Assembly: GCA_021441665.1 (NCBI GenBank) | Contig: JAGYYN010016463.1 | Location: 1-22,284 of the forward strand | DNA from: Euplotes cf. woodruffi 2 WChen-2021 | Taxonomy: Eukaryota; Ciliophora; Spirotrichea; Euplotida; Euplotidae | Direction of reading: 5' to 3' | DNA: 22,284 nucleotides | Part shown: positions 1 through 9,671 of the stretch, piece after piece | Layout of the letters: each line of letters begins with the position of its first letter | How positions within the stretch are numbered: position 1 is the stretch's first letter | Made by a program: the position numbers and the translations under genes | The notes under the pieces: generated by a model | What the model saw: only the letters and a program-made list of their open reading frames with translations | The model's database searches: none | Told to the model about the DNA's origin: nothing

Positions 1-1246
1 GATGACTGTCGAAGGAAGCCGAAAAAAGTCAAGTCAGCTTATCTGTGATTTGTGCAAGAGTATCAGCCCCAAGTCATCAAAATGAACCCAAATATCCACT
101 TCAATGATGTCATGAAGCTGGTTGGTGAGAAATGGAAGTCCATGAGCGCTGAAGAAAAAGAGCCTTACGAAGAACTTTCAAAACTCGACCAAAAAAGATA
201 CTACAGTGAGGATAAGCAATTCAATGGAGGGGTATCTTCATGTAAAGAAGAAATTAGTCCTGAAATGGAACAGTTTTTATCACAATATGCATCGTACACT
301 TACGATTTCTTTTCTTCTAAAATGAGCGATACACTAAAGCAAGATAATCAAGAGGCAAGCCCCGACCAAATAAAGTCTGCGATTAAGTCAGCTTGGGAGC
401 AGATGTCAAATGACCAGAAGTTCATGTATTTCCAGCAAAATGAGCAAGAAGTAAAGGACTACATCAGCATAATCGACGATCAGTTGAATTTCTGAGCAGA
501 AGATCAGGACGGTAAGTAACACTTCATCGTATGTGTGTAATTATCCTGTAGATGATGAAGCAAAATCATTTGTCGATGTTACAAATTCAATTCAGCCAAA
601 AGTAAGCAATCTCCATCGTCCTGAAGAGTCTGTACCCCACGGCGAAAGCGAATACCTCCAGCACGTAGACTTGAATATCCAAGATCAAGTCAGAATAGCT
701 TCTCAAGACTGAGGCATTGACGATGCTTATAAGAAACTAATCGAGGAGAAACTAGCAGATCTCGAGGGCTGATTTAAAAAGACTCCTCTTATGTCGGGAG
801 ACATTAATCAGAGAATTTGAACACTAAGAGATAAGATTAACTCAGCGATTTTGTGAGAGCTTGACACTTGATTGCTCCTAGACTCGATTGAAAAACTATC
901 AAACATCAATTTGCACCTGACATCAGTCTGGGAAAGAATCACCGGGTGTAAGCTTGTTGAAGTTAAAGCTGAAGTACAAGATGATGTCATTTTAAACAGT
1001 CACTGATTAACTGATAGTTCTCAGGGGTCTGCAACAGCAGCTATTGAAGAGGGAAAAAGCAATGCCTCTTTAGAAAAAGCACTTAATAAAGAAGGGGAAG
1101 AAAAATGAGTGTTGATTGATAAAAAACTGCTGAAGTCTATTAATACAAATAAAACTACTCAGTATCTAAGCCCAATCAACCTCGACCAAAGCGAACTGCT
1201 ACTGAAATTTGAGTGAGATGATGTATTTAAAGACTGATTTATGTAA
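1..1246 (+). CDS. HMG-box protein with two boxes, 5' end outside window
   Basis: Probable chromatin or DNA-bending protein in the nucleus. The frame is open from base 1, so the start lies upstream. The first HMG box covers about residues 5-75 and shows the family landmarks KSAYLCFVQEY and GEKWKSMSAEEKEPYEEL. A second, weaker HMG-like block follows at about 85-160 (SAWEQMSNDQKFMYF). Exon 1 ends at 511; a 40-nt intron (512-551, GTAAGT to CCTGTAG) restores a frame that stays open to TAA at 1244-1246, giving 401 visible residues. The rest is acidic and unrecognised. About ten in-frame UGA codons are read as Cys, one of them inside the first box (AYLCF). A gene caller using the standard code would stop at 495. 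The family call is firm; any specific role is not. Confidence 0.85.
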
Positions 1247-1567
1247 AAATAAAAAACCATTTTCGAGTACCAAATCGGCAGTTTTGGAATTGGTAAATAT
1301 TAATCAATTAATTAAAATACAATCTTTTATTTATCGTCGGTTTAAATTAATTTTTAAATAAATATTTTTGTTAAAAAATTGTAAAGAATAAATAGTTCTG
1401 AGTTTTGAGGTGTTTCAGCTATAAACTTTAAGCTGAAATAAATACACTTAACTCAAGAAAGTTTTTATCTGTTACCTCTGCGTATAATAAATCGAGAAAG
1501 CAATAGAGAATTATATAGCCAACCATGAATAAATTTAAATAGGGAGCAAATCAATCGCCTAATTCCG
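1247..1567. other. AT-rich spacer between HMG and TPR genes
   Basis: No gene seen. The stretch is A/T-rich and carries one clear hairpin: TTTCAGCT at 1413-1420 and AGCTGAAA at 1431-1438, an 8-bp perfect stem with a 10-nt loop. It should hold the 3' UTR of the HMG gene and the promoter of the TPR gene; no motif decides where one ends. Confidence 0.5.
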
Positions 1568-2485
1568 ATGAGCATGAGTATTGAAGAGAAGATAAAGCTG
1601 CTCGAAGACGCAGCAAACAAACTTAAAGCTGATTCTAATAATCTTGAAGCCTTAAGGAAATTTGAAGAAATTCTTGACCTCAAGTACCGGAAGTTTGGAG
1701 AAGGCTCACAGGAGGTCCGATCTACCAAATGTGAGATTGCTATCCTTTGAAACATTCTCTCAATGGACAGCCTTCAAAACAACGACTTCGAATTAACTAA
1801 GAAACTACTTAAAAAGGCAGAGAAATTGGCTGAAAGAGACTACCGAGTGCTTGCATGAACTTATAACAACTACGGATGCCTATTTAGGAAAACGAAAAAG
1901 CTAAGAAGTGCCTTAACGTTTCTTCTTAAAGCACTTGAGATAGAGTATAAGCAACTAAACGAGAGTGAAATCGCAGTGGACGACCAGCTGGTCTCTTCCA
2001 ATCCATGAGACATTCACTTGAATATTTGAGCAATTCTGAGTCAAATGGACAAACATGACCTTGCCCTGCAGCATGCAATGAAAGCATTAATTTTAATACA
2101 AGACGAAATTGTAAACAGAATGTCGACACAAGGAGACCAGACTCCGCCAGAAAGACTCGTTGTGCTGTCCATCGCATACCACAACATCGGAGTAGAGTAT
2201 GAGTTTTTGAAGAAGTACCAGCAGGCGCTGAATGCTTACAAAAAATCAGTAATCAACGCGGAGACGCATTTGAGCTCGAGCAACCTAATGACAATAAATA
2301 TGAAGAACGTATACGACAAAGCCATTAATAAAATTGCAGAGGTCATCCTGAAGTCGGTAACTAGAAAGGGAACTAAAATTAAGCCGAACATCAAGAAAGA
2401 GCACATCATCGAGATGCTCGACGACGGAATGAGCGAAGATGAAATCGTCGAATATTTGACAAAAGCTAAAGATAAGAAAGAATAA
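1568..2485 (+). CDS. TPR-repeat protein
   Basis: Helical-repeat scaffold protein of 305 residues, in a single frame with no intron or frameshift. TPR-like pairs are visible from about residue 85: YNNYGCLFRKTKKLRSALTF, HLNICAILSQMDKHDLALQH and YHNIGVEYEFLKKYQQALNA. These match the tetratricopeptide proteins common in ciliates and kinetoplastids, where the motif HLNLCAILSQ is usual; the C there is UGA in this gene, which supports UGA as Cys. Four UGA codons are read through, so standard-code ORFs break it into pieces (1568-1750 and 2045-2485). The C-terminal tail is charged (EMLDDGMSEDEIVEYLTKAK) and may be a small helical end piece. The ATG at 1568 is the first in frame; 1574 is the next. The stop is TAA at 2483-2485. 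The partner is unknown. Confidence 0.85.
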
Positions 2486-2918
2486 ACTCCATTCATTCAA
2501 TTTATTTAAAATACCTCGGGTTGGATTCAATATAATACTGATATCAACTGTTAATTGGAATTTAGTATTTATTTACATAGAGCTGGATGGTGATCAGATT
2601 GAATTAGATGTCAATAAGATGTACTAGCACTCGTGTTGATATTATAATACTGAGTGCTTTTGTAAAACTTAGCTGTTTAATTTCTATTTGCTAAATACTT
2701 CTAACACTGTATGTAAGATAGTTATATTTTTAGTAATTATCAAAATTTGCGAAACGGAAGAATTTGAGGCTTATTCAGTAAAAAAAACTTGATTAAGATC
2801 AAAGTAAATTGTATTATATCCGAAATGTTTAGTAATTATTTAGCTAAAGATAGAAATGCTTAAAAGATTGAAATTGAGTAAATGATAAAAAAGTTAAAAT
2901 TGGTGGATAATTGAATAA
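2486..2918. other. AT-rich spacer
   Basis: No supportable gene on either strand. The only structure I see is an inverted repeat, AGCACTC at 2626-2632 and GAGTGCT at 2652-2658 (7-bp stem, 19-nt loop). The spacer lies between the 3' ends of two convergent genes, so it probably holds both terminators. Confidence 0.5.
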
Positions 2919-3172
2919 TTAATCTCCTACAATATCGAGCAACTATAAAAATGAGGAAGACAGTTACCTTGGACCAATCGCTTTTGACTTCAGGTGCTTC
3001 ATTCCTTTGAAAAGCCTTCGAACTTGATAGTATCTTTTTTAATTTGATTCTATGAAGTAGTTCCTTTCTTGAAAGTATTGGACATCTTAGAAAAGAGCTG
3101 AGTTCTTTATTTTGAAACTTTTCCTTCTTTAATCAAAGGCAAGTTTATGCCTGACTATTTAAGATTACTCAT
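2919..3172 (-). CDS. small basic protein with +1 frameshift, unrecognised
   Basis: A short minus-strand gene rebuilt from two features seen repeatedly in this window. The frame running from about 3154 (SGINLPLIKEGKVSK) meets AAA_TAA_A with TAA at 3109-3107; skipping one base continues as KELSSFLRCPILSRKELLHR and on to DWSK. A 25-nt intron (2943-2967, GTAACT to TTATAG) then joins the last exon LLDIVGD and TAA at 2921-2919. That gives about 69 residues, rich in Lys, Leu and Ser. The 5' end is unresolved: an ATG at 3172-3170 is in frame but an in-frame TAG (3157-3155) lies between it and the rest. I do not recognise a family. A plus-strand ORF (2951-3223) overlaps it and was judged less likely. 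Confidence 0.5.
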
Positions 3173-3443
3173 CTCTTGATATTTCAACTGCACTTTTTAT
3201 ATCGATTTTATTGCAATCGTTAATTTGCTTAAATTAAGTGAATTTAAATATTCCTCAGTAAAAATAAATACTAAATCAAGTTTTAGTTTTTGAAAAATAC
3301 AATAATTCCTTATTGTAAAGTACTATTTAGTATTTTTTCGATTCATATAGTGACAAAGTAATGTAATTTAAACACTCAAAACAACTTTTCATAAACTTTG
3401 AGTTCATAGCAATCAGCCTGAGAAAATAAAACAACATATAAAA

Positions 3444-4558
3444 TTATAAAAATTCGTATAAAACAATAAAATCTAAAAAAATTACTTCACGAAAAATCAA
3501 TCGATTTCTCAATGCAGCCGGCAATATATATCGAAGCAGTAAGAATACCTGGACAGAGATTTCAGGTTGGCTCTTGTCATTACTGTCCATATATCAGCTC
3601 TGGTTTGTGTTTAATCCTCGCGTACTGACCACATGCTGAATAGACATATTATTTCGTCTTCGAGATCCTCTCGGAGTATCATCAAGAGACCGCAGCTGGT
3701 CTTTAAACGGACTATACAGTTGTTATCTATCGCATGCCTGTTCATCTTTGCGAGTTGTTCGAACTTCTCATCTCCCTCCCGCTTATTTAATCTCGTTGAT
3801 GACTTTGTTGATGATTTGCTGTCTGCGGTCTTCCTTAATCACCCCGATCTTGGTAGCAAGAGCAAAGTCTAAACTGGTTTAACTGCTGCCTACCTAAATA
3901 CGCTCCGGACTTGTTCTTGACCTTAGGCGGAGGCCTGTAGTGGCTAAAGTAGTTCTTGCCGAGGTCTGAGTGGAACTCGTACTTCTTCCGCATCTTTTTC
4001 GAGCTAATATCATTAGATTTTTCATTCAGGTAGTCTAGATGGGTAAATTTAATGTCGGTAGTGCAGGATTTGGATTTAAGACCTACCTCACATGACCTCT
4101 TTGAAGCTTTTGTCTTGAGATGCCCTGATCTTCTTATTTGATTTGTTTGTGACTGAAGGCAGACAGATCTAAATTAAGTATTTTATACTGCCCTAAATAA
4201 ATAATTTATTTTCCAACCACAAATTAAGAATCATTATCATACTTTTATATTCCGAATCGTCCTCGTTTTATCGTGGAAGTCGTCGCTGGTATTTATGGTG
4301 ATTTGGGGGTTTGAAGCTGTACTATTAATAACTTCGCTATTTTCCGGAGGTCTGTATTCGTGGTCTTCAACTGATTTATAGTAGTTCCTGCTTAAATTTA
4401 TGTACTCCTTTCCCTTCCTTCCGTATCTGTTTGACTTGATGACCATGCTAGTTTATATTCGAGTCGTTTAAGCTCAAAATATTGAAGTTTTGGATCTCGC
4501 TTCCGTTGTGGTTTCTATTTCTGCTTACTTTTGCTATTCTTTTAGGAGTATTCATCAT
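3444..4558 (-). CDS. unknown basic protein with duplicated NY..YRPP motif
   Basis: Assembled from several exons; function not recognised. It starts MMNTPKRIAK at 4558. AAC_TAG_C (TAG 4450-4448) needs a +1 shift to reach SMVIKSNRYGRKGKEY. Introns are 74 nt (4169-4242), 52 nt (4035-4086) and 25 nt (3869-3893); all phases agree. AAA_TAA_G (TAA 3785-3783) is a second +1 site, giving VINEIK then KREGDEKFEQLAK. The protein carries the same motif twice: LSRNYYKSVEDHEYRPPE and LGKNYFSHYRPPPK, each preceded by a Lys/Arg-rich stretch, which suggests an internal duplication. After about 3718 the model is weak: a 17-nt intron (3701-3717) would lead into YQLRSLDDTPRGSRRR, with the frame open to TAA at 3446-3444, but the tail is AT-rich and may be wrong. 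The core from 4558 to about 3720 is better supported. Confidence 0.6.
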
Positions 4559-4795
4559 TAAAATATTATTCTATTAATAGGAATAAGTAATAGCAAACAT
4601 TGGTTAATTGAACTGTTAATTGATGTATTTCGATTTAAGCAACTGATTTAAATTTAGAGTAATATTTACTAGGGATCGTATGCCAAAACCCACTACGATT
4701 AACTGTCCTAATAGAGACCATATTTTAGTAAAGCTTCTTAATTCAAGATTAAGATGAAATAGGGATACCAAATTGTAAAGGATCAAACATACCGC

Positions 4796-5476
4796 TTACG
4801 CATCCTTTCTTCGGAACATACTAGAGTAAGGATGCAAAAATATTTCGTCCTCTCTTCTGTTATCCATTTCTTTGCTTTCTTCATCAGAGTTATCACTTTC
4901 GTCCATTAGAGGTTGTACGAAATTTCTGTTTTCAAAATTAAACATTCTCTCTGGCCGATGCATTCCGCTGTTCATATACCTCATATCGGTGATCCTGTGT
5001 TGATAGTCTATCGGCTGGGGGAAATTCATCCCCATCATTCCTTGGTAAGTATCGATTTTCATGAACTTGTTGAATGTGTTGAACGGATTTTCCGGGTTCA
5101 TGCCCAGAGGCATTCCGACACTTGGCATGCTAGATCTATAGTCCATCAATTCGTCTTCTCTGTTAATCTCGTTATTCTTCTTATACTTCCGCTTGACGTA
5201 GGTCGGGTGCTGCTTGATTCTGTGCAGTCACAGCTTGCCTCTCTGCCTGAAACTCTGACTGCATCCGTCAATGTTGCAGACGAATGGCAGCGCCTGGGTG
5301 TGCACGAACTCGTGCTCTTTTAAATTATGCGAGAGCGAGAACTTTTTGCCTCAGCTTTTGCACTCGAACTTTTTCTTCTTGTAGTGCTTTGAAGCAATGT
5401 GCCTGGTAAGCGAGTATTTGGCGTTAAAAATTCTTTCGCAGTTATTAATATCACAGATGAATACCTTCTTAGACAT
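4796..5476 (-). CDS. C2H2 zinc-finger protein, three fingers
   Basis: Nucleic-acid-binding protein, likely a transcription factor, 226 residues in one exon with no frameshift. Three C2H2 fingers fill residues 6-90: CDINNC with RHIASKH, then FECKSC with KEHEFVH, then CNIDGC with HRIKQH. The second Cys of finger 2 is encoded by UGA, and a UGA also lies in finger 3 (KLCLHR). This is direct proof of the UGA=Cys code, since a stop or a Trp there would destroy the finger. A basic linker (KRKYKKNN) follows, then a Met/Pro/Asn-rich region and an acidic stretch (DESDNSDEESKEMDNRRED) that could be an activation domain. The ATG at 5476 directly precedes finger 1; the stop is TAA at 4798-4796. The zinc-finger call is firm; the targets are unknown. 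Confidence 0.92.
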
Positions 5477-5578
5477 ATTGTAATAATTATTAATAATTAT
5501 TCAACTAAGAAGAAATTAGTTGCGAGATTTACTATTTTAAATCTTTCAAGTTGAAGAATATAATAAATTCGCAATAAA

Positions 5579-5886
5579 ATGATCAAAGAAGACAGGTACA
5601 TTTCAAATCTCTGATCTCTATTTAGCATCGATGATAAGGACAAGCCTGTTGTAGAGCAAAAGCCGAGGTACAGCTGCATACTTTTCGCATTGAGTCAACG
5701 CTTGTTTTATTTTGTCTATTAATAAGACGATGCAGATGCTATGCCAAGATTTTATTTACTGACTATAAATTCACTTCGGCAATACTGAGATATAGACCCA
5801 AAAATGAAAGAGACTACAGGGAAGAGCGAAGAGTAAGAGCTTTATACCAACTGATTTTGATACGGTGAAAATAGTGTGCTTTCTAG
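5579..5886 (+). CDS. small four-exon gene, unrecognised
   Basis: Predicted 58-residue basic protein starting MIKEDSIDDKDKPVVEQKPR and continuing CYAKILFTDYKFTSAILRYR and PKNERDYREERR, ending CAF and TAG at 5884-5886. Three GT-AG introns are proposed: 30 nt (5596-5625), 59 nt (5668-5726) and 42 nt (5833-5874); all phases close. No family recognised. Without the third intron the frame reads on to AAA_TAG and, with further shifts, could connect to the gene that begins near 6042; so this may be the 5' part of one longer gene. A minus-strand ORF starting at 5953 overlaps the end. Treat the exon structure as a hypothesis. Confidence 0.4.
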
Positions 5887-6095
5887 ATTTATCATCTTTG
5901 ATATTTATTATTCTATCATCTAAGTTTTTTAGAACTTTCATATGTGTTTTCATTTTGACGATCTGCGTAGTTTAAATATCCAAAAACACTAAATATAATT
6001 GAATTTGCAAATTTATATTTTGTATTTAATCTGGAGTATAGAAATTCTTTGCCCAGTTTAAAATCGAAGACAATAAACCAACAGGGCTTGAAAAA

Positions 6096-6583
6096 ATGCT
6101 GTAAGTTGAATCGATCAAAATTTTAGTGATGAAAAGTTCTTCAGAATCCTTGAAACTCACATTTCAAAAAGTAAGTTGAGCAGTTAGATACCTCAATTAT
6201 GCCTATATGATTTTGAACCCTCACCAAATTTTGCATTTTACTACCTTCAAAATTTTGGAGTACTCTTAATAACATTTCTGTACAAGATAACGATGAAGAA
6301 GAGGCTGAGTACCACCCTCCAGTGGATAATATTGACAAGCATAAGCACAAGCCGAAGAAAAATGACTTCGTGGATAAATTCGATATAACTGGCCGCAAAT
6401 AAGCACGGAAAGCTAAAGAGGATAAAGCACAAGTACCTGAAGAAAATCGAAAATAACCAATACAGCAATGTTCACAGTCTCGATATAAGGAACCTAAGGA
6501 CCCACCGCAACTCCCTCCCTAATTTAATGAAAATTCCTCACCAAGAAGAATGTAAGACCCACCCCCAGTTTCACTTTTATTAG
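6096..6583 (+). CDS. small His/Lys-rich protein with +1 frameshift
   Basis: About 114 residues from ATG at 6096. Introns of 26 nt (6101-6126, GTAAGT to TTTTAG) and 116 nt (6171-6286, GTAAGT to TACAAG) give MLDEKFFRILETHISK followed by an acidic stretch and DKHKHKPKKNDFVDKFDITG. AAA_TAA_G (TAA 6400-6402) is a clear +1 site: the shifted frame gives KHGKLKRIKHKYLKKIENNQ and stays open for 60 codons to TAG at 6581-6583, whereas the unshifted frame ends at the TAA. The protein is strongly basic after residue 40. Upstream, the frame is also open from about 6042 (KFFAQFKIEDNKP) after a TATAG acceptor, so one or more earlier exons are likely. No family recognised. The second half is well supported, the 5' end is not. 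Confidence 0.6.
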
Positions 6584-6830
6584 TGACGATTGAAGATTTA
6601 TCGCTGTAGTTTAGGTTTAGCGTAAAATTAAACTTTATTTCAGTATTATGTATTTTTAATCTTCATTATCTTTTTTATTTATATTTTACGATGACATCAA
6701 AGAAATTTAATTTTAGCAATTTGAATTAATTACTTGTATTGAAAACATAATTAAAATTTGGTAATTCAAAGATTGACTAAATATTTTATAAATCATGTAA
6801 AGATCAACAAAAACAACGAATTGAATTAGA

Positions 6831-9295
6831 TTAATAATTATTTTGGAATCGTAGTTTTGGAAAGACATTAGATCCTTTGATGCCTAGTTTGTTTGCACAA
6901 GTGAAAAGTACAGGGGCGTCTGTTGATTTTACCTTGGAAAAGCTATCTTTTAAAGCAACACTTATATCTTTTTTGTTATATCTAAATGGCGAGGAAGAGG
7001 CGTTCCTTTCTCTGGCAGTTGTGCTCGAGTACACACCAATATAATCGTCCATCCCAGTATAGTCTTCAGTTAGATTTTTCATTGAGAACAACTGCATAAT
7101 TTCCCCATTTATCATGTGGTCTTCATCGGCTGCGCTGTCTTGTAGATATCAAAATTTATTCTTATTAAAATTATTCCTCATTTTTATTTCTTGGATTGAA
7201 GGTTTGCTAATAACCGGCATCAGGCTCAATTCTTTGCTGTGAAGATTACCGAGTCGAGAGTCAGATTTGACTGAGGCAAGAGTCGGCATTAAGTCTTTAT
7301 CTTTAATCTTTTGCAAATGACGACTATTTTGATTATCAGTCTGACCTCCACTGAACAGATTTCTTGATATACTAGTTGACTTTACATCACTAAATGCATT
7401 TCGTTTTGAATTCAAGTCGTTCAGCAGAGACAGGTTTTCTTCATACGACTCGTTATTCGAAAAGAGCTGGTTTATCGAACCTCTTGTCGGAGATATCGGA
7501 GGAGTCTTAATCGACATTTCGATGCTTGACTGAGCCACGATGTTTGTTTTATTTGCTCGTACTGATGCCTCGCTTGTTTTTCATTTCTGAGTACAGTCTA
7601 AACTTGTCCTTTGAAGATTTATTTAATCGTGCTTGATTTTGTTTTTAACAGCTTTTGCTAGAGAATTATTAAAAATGTATTTGCAAGGCTTACAGACATC
7701 TTCTTAAATATGTCGTGTTCTTTGATTCTTTCTTCGATCAAAGACTTTCTATTTTTCAAACGTTGGCAGTAATAGCTCTCTTGCGTCAGGAAATTTGCTG
7801 TTGAAAAGCTTATTATTTATCGAGTAAATGACTCCGTATGAGCTTATGCACTTGACTGAATATGTATTTGGGACTCAGTAATAGTACCCGTCCTCTCCTA
7901 CTACTGAATTCGGGCCTATAACTATTCACAAATTAGAAACAAATTGATAAAGTTAAGTTTAAAAGCAATCAAGCTTTATAATGGAGATAAGAGTAAATCA
8001 TACTATCATCAAGTCAATGCTGCTATGGTTTCCTTTTGCGACGATATTATGAGTCTTCTTGAATGTCGATGGAGATACTCATTTCTGCTTATGCAAATGC
8101 TAAAGCTTGTATCACAGCCATTACATACCTCGTATTTTTCAGAATCAATATCTAACTTTCTTGATAAAAGATAGCTGCCTTCTTTGATGATTATTAATTG
8201 AAAAGATCTTTCACCTTGTTTTAAAATTTCTGAGTTATTTTCATAGTTTGATTTCAACAAACTCCTTGAGTAAGAACTCTTTGACTCTTTCATAAAGTGT
8301 CTACAGTAACAGTCAAATCTATTATATGATTATCACGTTACCTTTTCGTATATTTTAGGCATGAACTCGTACAAAAATACAGCTTTAGACTCCTTCATTT
8401 TCCTGACTCACTCTTTGATTTTTGAGTTGTACAGGTCTTTTTGAATTTCAAGGATCCATCAATAACTTTTCGTGATTGTGGTTATCTTGCGGACTCTGCC
8501 TCCTTTCATTAAGTCTTCTTCGCCGAAGATCGAGTTGAAGTGTATCGACCCGATTCCCTTGCGGATGTGCATGTATAAATTATCGTCAAGTTTGACCTGC
8601 CTCTTTCTTAGCTGACTCAGGAACTTGATATTGTTATCGACGCTCATATAGGCTTTGAATTCGCCTTTTTCTCTGTATTTCTGCAATTCAGTTTTCACGA
8701 AGATCAGCGGGATCTTGCTGTAGAGTTTAAGCTTGATGTAAAGCCCGATATATGACTTCCATTTATTTCACACTGATATCGAGGGCATCATCAATATCCA
8801 GCGACTTTTCATCAACCTTTTGTACGCTACCCGCGAGCAAGAAGTAAACTTTGTCGATATTTTCCCTCTTTTTGTAAATATAGTCGCCTCTGGCGTACTG
8901 GGTGATCTGAATTCCGCTGCAGAAGTCGATAAACTGGCTGTCCCACTTTTCAAACATCCGGATGTTGTCTTTAAAAATCGGTATCTTGCTGAGAAAGTTG
9001 GTGAAATCGGTCTTTTCAGCATCAGACACCTCCCCGCTGTTTTCGTTGATTTTATTAAGTATTTTCTGCTGGTAGATGATCTCGATGTTGTTTTTGACAG
9101 AAAGTTCATTTTCTATTCTTTCAATCGCTTTCTCTGGGTCTTTTTCATACTCGATGTTTTTATTCGTGCGCACGTTCACTCTATTCACAGCTTACTATCA
9201 GCCAGCAGTCGCAATAGTAAAATTGCAGTTTTACACCAAATCCACCGAGACTTTGATATTAACGATTTGATGTAATTTGAATTTAGATTTTTTAT
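6831..9295 (-). CDS. cyclic-nucleotide-binding-domain protein, at least five +1 frameshifts
   Basis: Protein with two CNBD-type beta-roll modules, probably cAMP/cGMP-responsive. Module 1 runs from FLSKIPIFKDN and YIYKKRENIDKVYFLLAGSV to IGSIHFNSIFGEEDLM. Module 2 includes GERSFQLIIIKEGSYLLSRK and IGPNSVVGEDGYYYCVPNTY, both with the phosphate-cassette-like G.E. signature (FGEED, VGEDG). The C-terminal part is Ser-rich and ends at TAA 6833-6831. Clear +1 sites: AAA_TAA_A (8765), AAA_TAA_C (8237), AAA_TAG_A (7751), AAA_TAA_A (7621) and AAA_TAA_A (7551). Introns: 54 nt (9181-9234), 41 nt (8301-8341), 29 nt (8100-8128), 36 nt (7658-7693), and one ending at 7922 whose donor phase I could not settle. 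Nothing in the reconstructed frame gives a 5' ATG. The frame instead runs back through CAA_TAA_A (9294) toward the piece at 9422-9671, so these are probably one gene. Confidence 0.8.
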
Positions 9296-9421
9296 TGAAG
9301 ATTTCGATAAATTAATAATTTACATAAAGATTGGTAAATTAGTAACAGAGGTAAATCCAAACTCAAAATTATAAATATAAAATGCAAACAGCGAGCCACT
9401 GACTTTAGAATACTAATTGTT

Positions 9422-9671
9422 TTATTTGTAAGCTTCATCGTTGATCAGGTTCTCTTGCAGGAGTGTGTCTGCGATATTTTGTACTTTTGCTGCTGACTTT
9501 ATCTTGAGCTTCAGATTTTCTGAACTTTTCCTAATACCAGATGTTATAGATATTTAAAAGCAAGAATGCAGTTGAGTAAGACTTGATAGCGAGTAATTAC
9601 ACTCGGTTTGTATTGATTTAACTAGCTGATTCGGCAGAATTTAATCATCGGTCCATTAGGATTTTATTCAT
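9422..9671 (-). CDS. probable 5' part of the CNBD gene, or a separate small gene
   Basis: Starts at ATG 9671 (MNKILMDRCLNSAESAS). AGT_TAA_A (TAA 9620-9618) needs a +1 shift; a 72-nt intron (9531-9602) then leads to a helical stretch (KLKIKSAAKVQNIADTLLQE, then NLINDEAYK). As a separate gene it would end at TAA 9424-9422 with 58 residues. But that stop is in the context TAC AAA TAA A, and every other AAA_TAR site I resolved in this window is a shift site, not an end. Shifting here opens a frame of about 40 codons, with a hydrophobic run (FIFIILSLDLPLLLIYQSLC), that reaches CAA_TAA_A at 9294. A second shift there enters the CNBD frame, which lacks its own ATG. I favour one gene. Confidence 0.55.

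Noticed and set aside
2586-2660. C/D-box snoRNA-like arrangement (GTGATCA and later CTGA) near a hairpin
   Set aside because: The boxes are degenerate and common in AT-rich DNA; no guide match could be tested.
2951-3223. Plus-strand ORF of about 90 codons
   Set aside because: It is rich in Phe, Leu and Ser as expected for the antisense of a Lys-rich gene, and the minus strand gives a coherent model with an AAA_TAA site and a 25-nt intron.
3513-3644. Plus-strand ORF starting MQPAIYIEAV with a C..C pair
   Set aside because: Short, and it overlaps the weak 3' end of the minus-strand gene. It cannot be supported alone, but it is a reason to doubt that 3' end.
3633-3872. Plus-strand ORF of 79 codons
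   Set aside because: Lies opposite exons of the minus-strand gene with matching intron phases and reads as a shadow.
5758-5953. Minus-strand ORF starting MKTHMKVLKN
   Set aside because: Its start looks coding but the rest is hydrophobic and is antisense to a charged plus-strand exon. Kept only as an alternative to the small gene at 5579.
8820-9275. Plus-strand ORF of 151 codons
   Set aside because: Antisense to the first CNBD module, which has clear family motifs on the minus strand.
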